A stretch of DNA of 64,000 nucleotides from Dermabacter sp. p3-SID358. Lineage in GTDB: Bacteria > Actinomycetota > Actinomycetes > Actinomycetales > Dermabacteraceae. The DNA lies in assembly GCF_025147465.1 (NCBI RefSeq), contig NZ_JALXOZ010000010.1, positions 29,919-93,918 on the forward strand. The letters are read 5' to 3'. The position numbers and the translations under genes were made by a program. Positions 59,326 through 64,000 of this stretch are shown in pieces. Under the pieces are notes generated by a model. It was not told where the DNA came from. It searched no databases and saw nothing but the letters and a program-made list of their open reading frames with translations. Numbering within the stretch: the first letter of the stretch is position 1; every line of letters starts with the position of its first letter.

Positions 59326-59394
59326 TCAGGGTGGAGAAAAGTGACCAGGTAAGCCCCGAAGCGGGGTCACAACGTCGTTTTTCTCCACCCTCAT
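59326..59394. repeat. Hairpin repeat, copy 4 (best conserved)
   Basis: AGGGTGGAGAAAA and TTTTCTCCACCCT are perfect 13-base complements. An inner GTGACC/GGTCAC pair and GCCCCG/CGGGG extend the structure. The core ACAACGTCGTTTTTC is shared with copy 3. It lies in the 262-base gap between the membrane-protein and nfu genes; nothing else is recognisable there. Confidence 0.7.
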
Positions 59395-59458
59395 CTGAGA
59401 AAACTGAGGGGCGTTGGGAAAAGAGGAGGGCCCCGCGCCGCAGCGTTTCTCAGCGCCC

Positions 59459-60118
59459 TCACGAGTGAGAAGTTTTCGGTCGGCGGAAGAGTCCCTCGAA
59501 AAGCCTCGGCTTCGTGCGGGGCGTCACGTCCCGCACCGCAGCGAGTTCTGGCACGCGCTCCGCGAGCGCCTTCTCGATCCGCAGATGCAGCGTGACTTCG
59601 GAAAGCTCGCATCCTTTGCACGCACCCGCGAATTGGACGCTCACTTCTCCCCCGGCCTCGCCCCACGCGGCTTCCTCGATGTGCACCTCGCCGCCGTGCG
59701 AAGCAATGTAGGGCGCGAGATCGCCGTCGATCACGTCGGTCGCGACGAGGCGCAGCGCCTCTATCCGCTGGCTCTCGCCCACCACAGCATCGAGCCACCC
59801 CGCACTGGCGAGCAGCCGCACAAGCTCTTCGCGCACCGTGTCGGCCTCGTCCCGCCACGAGTAACCTGCGCGTAGCCACACCCAAAGCGCGTGGGTCTCA
59901 GCCACAATCCGCTCTACGCTCGAATGCTCGCGAGGAACTGGCTCCCACCCGAGCGGCAACGCGCCGCCCTGCACGCTCCAGCGCAGCACTCGTCCCGACC
60001 CTGTCACGCTCGAAGCAACGGGAGATACATGGCCAAGGCTTGGCACGGTCCGCTCGGCTTCGGCTGGCACAGCGCCTGGTCCGACGCTTGCCAAAGAATC
60101 GTCGGAACCCACCTTCAC
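59459..60118 (-). CDS. NifU C-terminal-domain (Nfu-type) Fe-S protein
   Basis: 219 residues. The C-terminal half is the Nfu domain: APYIASHGGEVHIEE and QFAGACKGCELSEVTLHLRI with the CxxC pair (Cys167, Cys170) that holds a transient Fe-S cluster between two monomers. The N-terminal half (about 1-110) is the extension seen in actinobacterial NifU-like proteins. GTG 60118 overlaps the feoB stop as GTGA, so it is translated with FeoB. It may receive newly imported iron or replace FeoC; that is inference. Confidence 0.85.
   Translation of the reverse strand: MKVGSDDSLASVGPGAVPAEAERTVPSLGHVSPVASSVTGSGRVLRWSVQGGALPLGWEPVPREHSSVERIVAETHALWVWLRAGYSWRDEADTVREELVRLLASAGWLDAVVGESQRIEALRLVATDVIDGDLAPYIASHGGEVHIEEAAWGEAGGEVSVQFAGACKGCELSEVTLHLRIEKALAERVPELAAVRDVTPRTKPRLFEGLFRRPKTSHS
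60078..60092 (+). repeat. Exact copy of the dispersed 15-base motif, inside a CDS
   Basis: GGTCCGACGCTTGCC, antisense within the nfu 5' end, followed by CGTCGGAACC to form an inverted repeat like that at 13686. Confidence 0.5.
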
Positions 60119-62061
60119 AAAAGCGCCTCCACCACGAGCTTCGCGAGGAAAGCCCCACCCCATGCAAGCGCAAACATGTAGCAGAAAGCGAGGGCAGGCC
60201 ACTTCCACGAACCAGATTCACGGCGCAAGGCCGCGATCGTGCTCGTGCACTGCAGCGCGAATACGAAGAACACGAGGAGGGCCGCGGTCGTGCCCGGTGT
60301 GAACAGAGGCTGCCCTTCGTGCGGGCCGGGCCCCCACGTGAGCGAGGAAAGAGCATCGCCGGGAGCTTCCGGATCTGAGGCGCTCGCAATCTGCCCGAGC
60401 GTGGAGACGAACACTTCGCGCGCGCCGAGCGAGGCGACAACACCGACGCTCACTCGCCAATCGAAACCGAGCGGTTCGAACACGGGCTGCACCGCTTTGC
60501 CGAGGCCCGCGCCGTAGGAGTGCTCGAGCTGATACGTCGAGACCGCCGCCGAATCCGATTGGTCGATGCCCGCGGAGGCAAGCTCCGCATCCCCCACGGC
60601 GGGGAGATTAAGCAGCGCCCACAGCACGACTGTGAGCACGAGGATAATGCGCCCAACCTTTGTGAGGAAACCCTTGACGGGGATCCACGTGTTTGCGAAG
60701 AGCTCGCGCAGCGTGGGGATGCGGTAGGTGGGCATCTCCATGTAGAAAGGCAGGCTCGCGCGGCCGCGCCCGAAGATCTTTGAGAACACCCAGGCTGAAG
60801 CCATCGCCGAGCATGCACCGAGCAGATACAGCGCGAAGAGCGCGGCTCCCTGCGCACCGATCACACCACCGAGGCGCGCATCGGCGGGAATCAGCATTGC
60901 AATGAGCATCGTGTACACGGGTAGGCGCGCCGAGCACGTCATGAGCGGGATCGTGAGCATGGTCGCGAGCCGATCCTTGGCCGAGGGCAGCGAGCGCGTT
61001 GCCATGATTCCCGGGATCGCGCACGCGAGGCTCGAAAGCATCGCAACAAACGCACGCCCCTCAAGACCTGCGCCGGCCATGACGCGGTCCATGAGGAATG
61101 CCGCCCTCGACATGTAGCCCGAAGCCTCAAGGATCGAGAGGGCAAAGAAGAGCAGGAAAATCTGCGGAACGAACGTGAGCACGCCGCCCACGCCGCCGAT
61201 CAAGCCATCCGCAACAAGCCCAGCAAGCCAATCAATGCCGATGTGGTCGCGAGCCACGTCGCCGAGAAACGCAAAGCCATCTTCGATCCACCCTTGAATC
61301 GGCGCGGCAACCGTGAAAATGAGCTGGAACAGCACGAACATCGCCGCGAAGAAGACGAGACTCCCCCACAGCGGGTGCAAGAGCACAGCGTCAATGCGGC
61401 GGGTGCGAATGTGCGAGCCGGGCGCGCGGTAGTGCGCGGCTTCCAGCACTGAGTCAATCCACGCGGCGGAGCCCTTCGGGTCGGTGGGTGCGGGAACGGC
61501 CGGGGTGGGCCAGTCTTTTTCCGACGCCAGCTGGGCCTTAAGCGCTTCGAGTTCGTGGCGATTGCCGGCCGTCACGATCAAAACGCGATGACCAAGCGCC
61601 TTGGAGAGCGCGGCAACATCGACGCTGCCTCCGCGCTTCAGGAATTCATCGGCGTGCGTGAGCGCCACAAGGATGGGAAGCCCCGTGCGCTGGAGCTGCG
61701 CAATGAGCCCGAGGGAGCGGCGCATGCTCGTCGCATCGAGCACTGCAATGAGCGCGTCGGCGCGATCCTTATCGCTCAACGACTTGAGAACGACCTGCTC
61801 ATCTGGACTAATCGGATCGAGGGAATAGGTGCCGGGGAGATCTTCGACCTCGGCATCGATCGCGGCTCCCGAGGCGTCGGTAACGCTAACGCTGCCCACG
61901 AACCTGCTGACCGTAACCCCCGGATAGTTCGCGACCTTCGCGCGCATGCCCGTGAGAGCGTTGAACACCGTGGACTTGCCTGCGTTCGGGTTGCCCACGA
62001 GCGCAAAACGGCGCGCGGTGGCCCTTCGCGGCGCTTCCGGCGCCGCATCGTGGCAGGTCAT
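60115..62061 (-). CDS. feoB: Ferrous iron transporter FeoB
   Basis: 648 residues. N-terminal G domain: G1 GNPNAGKST (23-31), G2 NYPGVT, G3 DLPGTYSL. G4, normally NxxD, reads LTHAD here, so the guanine-specifying Asn is replaced by Thr. The membrane part has the two Gate repeats, with the Cys-containing LACAIPGIMATRSL and MTCSARLPVYTML. It imports Fe2+. ATG 62061 overlaps the feoA stop (ATGA). C-terminus couples to nfu. Confidence 0.96.
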   Translation of the reverse strand: MTCHDAAPEAPRRATARRFALVGNPNAGKSTVFNALTGMRAKVANYPGVTVSRFVGSVSVTDASGAAIDAEVEDLPGTYSLDPISPDEQVVLKSLSDKDRADALIAVLDATSMRRSLGLIAQLQRTGLPILVALTHADEFLKRGGSVDVAALSKALGHRVLIVTAGNRHELEALKAQLASEKDWPTPAVPAPTDPKGSAAWIDSVLEAAHYRAPGSHIRTRRIDAVLLHPLWGSLVFFAAMFVLFQLIFTVAAPIQGWIEDGFAFLGDVARDHIGIDWLAGLVADGLIGGVGGVLTFVPQIFLLFFALSILEASGYMSRAAFLMDRVMAGAGLEGRAFVAMLSSLACAIPGIMATRSLPSAKDRLATMLTIPLMTCSARLPVYTMLIAMLIPADARLGGVIGAQGAALFALYLLGACSAMASAWVFSKIFGRGRASLPFYMEMPTYRIPTLRELFANTWIPVKGFLTKVGRIILVLTVVLWALLNLPAVGDAELASAGIDQSDSAAVSTYQLEHSYGAGLGKAVQPVFEPLGFDWRVSVGVVASLGAREVFVSTLGQIASASDPEAPGDALSSLTWGPGPHEGQPLFTPGTTAALLVFFVFALQCTSTIAALRRESGSWKWPALAFCYMFALAWGGAFLAKLVVEALL

Positions 62062-62417
62062 GCGGCCTTCTTTTCGGAGGCCTCGGTATCGGTCGCTTCC
62101 CCTACGTGCACGAGGATGCGCGCGGCATCGCGCTTGCGCAGCACGATTTCGCAGTCGGCGACGCGGAACACGAGCGGGTCACGCATGGGTGCCTTTCGCA
62201 CAAGCTCGACCTCGAGACCGGGATGGAAGCCCAGGTCAAAGAGCCTGCGGCACAGCACTGAGCTCGCATCGCGATAGGCGGCGATCACTGCGGTCGATCC
62301 CTTCGGCAACTCATTGAGTGCAATGGTCGAGGCGAAGGGACAGTCGAGGGTGCACACGAGCGCACGGGACGTAAGCTCCTCGGCGAGCGTGTCCATCTCG
62401 GGGTAGGCAACTGACAT
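62058..62417 (-). CDS. feoA: FeoA domain protein
   Basis: 119 residues, SH3-like FeoA fold: LNELPKGSTAVIAAY, RRLFDLGFHPGLEVELVRKA and DPLVFRVADCEIVLRKRDA are the three family segments. About 38 extra N-terminal residues (MSVAYPEMDTLAEELTS) and a basic/acidic tail exceed the usual 75-85. It supports FeoB at the membrane. ATG 62417. A DtxR-like site lies directly upstream. Confidence 0.93.
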   Translation of the reverse strand: MSVAYPEMDTLAEELTSRALVCTLDCPFASTIALNELPKGSTAVIAAYRDASSVLCRRLFDLGFHPGLEVELVRKAPMRDPLVFRVADCEIVLRKRDAARILVHVGEATDTEASEKKAA

Positions 62418-62423
62418 ATTTGC

Positions 62424-62446
62424 AAGGTTAGCATTGCCTAATCTAA
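62424..62446 (-). promoter_or_regulatory. DtxR/IdeR-like iron box upstream of feoA
   Basis: AGGTTAGCATTGCCTAATCT on the plus strand: half-sites GGTTAGC and CCTAATC face each other and resemble the TTAGGTTAGSCTAACCTAA consensus with a slightly wider centre. It ends 7 bases before the feoA ATG, a repressing position. Confidence 0.55.
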
Positions 62447-62584
62447 GTGGGAAGGGACGTGGGTCACGCCGCCGCCAGGCCAACGATCCGCCACAACATT
62501 CTCAAAGCTGAATACTCAATGAACTCGCTGCAACATTTCGCCCTCTGTCTTGCCGTAAATTCCCCGGTATTGGTCTTCTTAAAG

Positions 62585-62600
62585 CGGTTTTAGAAAACCG
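62585..62600. promoter_or_regulatory. Operator-like palindrome upstream of the sugar-binding protein gene
   Basis: CGGTTTT-AG-AAAACCG, a perfect 16-bp palindrome 48 bases before the ATG, in the 230-base feoA-SBP gap. Its size suits a LacI-type repressor. Confidence 0.5.
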
Positions 62601-62647
62601 ATCCCCACCGCCGCCCTGCGCGACCCTGACCCCACAAGGAGACCACC

Positions 62648-63964
62648 ATGGCCACATCCCGCATCGCCCGCCGCTCCCTCCTCGCCGCTGGCGGGGCCGC
62701 CTTTGCAGCCGCAGCCGCAGGCTGTGGCGGCGGCAACAAAGCTGCAGTCAAAGATGCCACGAACGAAATCGGCGACGACCCGAAGAAGATCGAAGGCAGC
62801 ATCACGTACGCCTACTGGGACATCAACCAGGAGGCCATGCTCAAAGACGTCATGAAGGCCTTCAACGAGAAGTACCCAAACGTCAAGGTTCAGCTCAACA
62901 TGGTGCCGTTCAAGGACTACTTCACGAAGCTTCGCGCCCAGGCCTCCTCGAAGGCACTGCCCGACGTGTTCTGGATGAACGGACCAAACTTCCGCTCCTA
63001 CGCGGAGAACGGCCAACTCGCTTCCCTCAAGGCACTCGTGGACGACGGCCTCATCGACCCGAAGAAGTACCCGAGCGCCCTCGTCGAGATGTACACGGTC
63101 GACGGCGAACTTTTCGCGACCTGCAAAGACGTCGACTGCGTGGGCATCTGGTACAACAAGAAGCTCTTCGATCAGGCTGGTGTCGCCTACCCCGATGAGA
63201 CCTGGACGCTCGACACCTACAAGGAGAAGGCACTCGAGCTGACCGATAAGCTCCCCGACGGCGTGTGGGGCTGCGCCGAGGTGTTCTCGCGCACCGCTTC
63301 CTACTACCACTCAATCGCCATCAACGGCGGCTGGGTCATTTCCGACGACAAGACCAAGTCCGGCTACGACGATCCTAAGACGATCGAGGGCGTAGAGTTC
63401 TGGCGCGATCTCATCGAAATCGGTGCGTGCCCCGAACAGGACTTCCTCGCCGAAAACTCCTGCTACGGCATGTTCGAAGGTGGCCTCGTGGCGATGCAAT
63501 GGTCGGGCAACTGGCGCGTCGGCGCCCTCATCGACTCCTCCGTCAAAGACGATTGCGCAGTCGCCTACCTCCCCGGGGGTGACAACCGCAAGACCGCCGT
63601 GCACGGCCTCGGCCACGTGATCTCCGCGAACACGAAGAACCTCGCCGCCTCCCAGGCCCTGGTGACCTTCCTCGCGGGAGAAGAGGCAGCAAAGATCAGC
63701 GCCGAGTCCGGCATCGCACTGCCGGCCCTCGAAGGCACCCAGGATCCGTACGTCGACGCCCAACCCGGCTACAACCTCGAGGTTTTCGTCGACCAGGCGC
63801 AGAACTCCGCCGTGCCGTTCCCCGTTTCGAAGACGTGCCCCGAATGGGAAGAACTCGAAGGCGAATACCTCTCGAAGGTCTTCAACGGTGAGGTGAGCGC
63901 CGAAGAAGGCTGCAAGGAGCTCGCGAAAGCCATGAACGAGGTTCTCAAGAAGGAAAACAGCTAA
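62648..63964 (+). CDS. ABC sugar transporter substrate-binding lipoprotein
   Basis: 438 residues. Signal MATSRIARRSLLAAGGAAFA with twin Arg and a lipobox ending AAAGC (Cys26): a lipid-anchored family 1 solute-binding protein. ITYAYWDINQEAMLKDVMKA and FNEKYPNVKVQLNMVPFKDY form lobe 1, YTVDGELFATCKDVDCVGIW the hinge strand, and SGNWRVGALIDSS lobe 2. The ligand is an oligosaccharide or polyol that cannot be specified. MalF/MalG-type permease genes probably follow beyond 64000. A palindromic operator lies upstream. Confidence 0.93.
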   Translation: MATSRIARRSLLAAGGAAFAAAAAGCGGGNKAAVKDATNEIGDDPKKIEGSITYAYWDINQEAMLKDVMKAFNEKYPNVKVQLNMVPFKDYFTKLRAQASSKALPDVFWMNGPNFRSYAENGQLASLKALVDDGLIDPKKYPSALVEMYTVDGELFATCKDVDCVGIWYNKKLFDQAGVAYPDETWTLDTYKEKALELTDKLPDGVWGCAEVFSRTASYYHSIAINGGWVISDDKTKSGYDDPKTIEGVEFWRDLIEIGACPEQDFLAENSCYGMFEGGLVAMQWSGNWRVGALIDSSVKDDCAVAYLPGGDNRKTAVHGLGHVISANTKNLAASQALVTFLAGEEAAKISAESGIALPALEGTQDPYVDAQPGYNLEVFVDQAQNSAVPFPVSKTCPEWEELEGEYLSKVFNGEVSAEEGCKELAKAMNEVLKKENS

Positions 63965-64000
63965 GGACCTTAGCGCGACCTCGCTCGCAATTGAGAAGTG

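Overview
The window comes from a high-GC Gram-positive actinobacterium. Codons end in C or G, Leu is mostly CTC, GTG starts are common, lipoproteins carry actinobacterial lipoboxes, and a TagGH-type wall-polymer exporter is present. A Micrococcales lineage such as Dermabacteraceae is plausible, but this is a weak guess. I see no rRNA, tRNA, CRISPR array or prophage.

1-27.3 kb is mostly core metabolism: argS 3' end, an HSL-type hydrolase, MTA/SAH nucleosidase, a BCCT osmolyte transporter, mercaptopyruvate sulfurtransferase with a HAD phosphatase, a PfkB kinase, glutathione peroxidase, an SPFH protein, an aldo-keto reductase, a MalY/PatB lyase, a GT2 glycosyltransferase, AzlCD, a Phd/PIN toxin-antitoxin pair, an unusual adenosine-deaminase-family protein, a Nudix hydrolase, a YdcZ-type transporter, two hypothetical proteins (one with a HicA-like tail), a lipoprotein, an RlmC-type methyltransferase, glpD-glpK and an asparaginase.

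27.3-33 kb is an accessory segment. An AAA ATPase gene is preceded by a phased TCATA array and followed by a 3.04-kb IS481-family transposon (28503-31540). The transposon carries a DHA2-type efflux gene and an ArsR-like regulator, and is flanked by a perfect TCTAGG duplication. It sits exactly where the AAA gene and a Bcr/CflA efflux gene converged.

33-44.3 kb holds a GH15-like hydrolase, pdxH, an ECF transporter operon with a SAM hydrolase, and a drug-type ABC exporter followed by a two-component system and an APH-family kinase.

44.4-59.2 kb is a surface-glycan locus: a TagH/TagG-like exporter, a GT2, a 1145-residue two-headed glycosyltransferase, a second GT-B-like protein, a complete predicted CMP-pseudaminic acid pathway (PseB, PseC, a PseG-PseH fusion, PseI and an SpsF-type cytidylyltransferase), and a large polytopic membrane protein. 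The layout predicts an exported cell-surface polymer decorated with a nonulosonic acid.

59.4-64 kb has a feoA-feoB-nfu iron operon behind a DtxR-like site, and a sugar-binding lipoprotein gene at the edge of a probable ABC sugar operon.

Dispersed among these are a family of hairpin repeats at gene ends (four copies) and a 15-base motif found four times exactly, with several near copies. Neither is explained by the genes.
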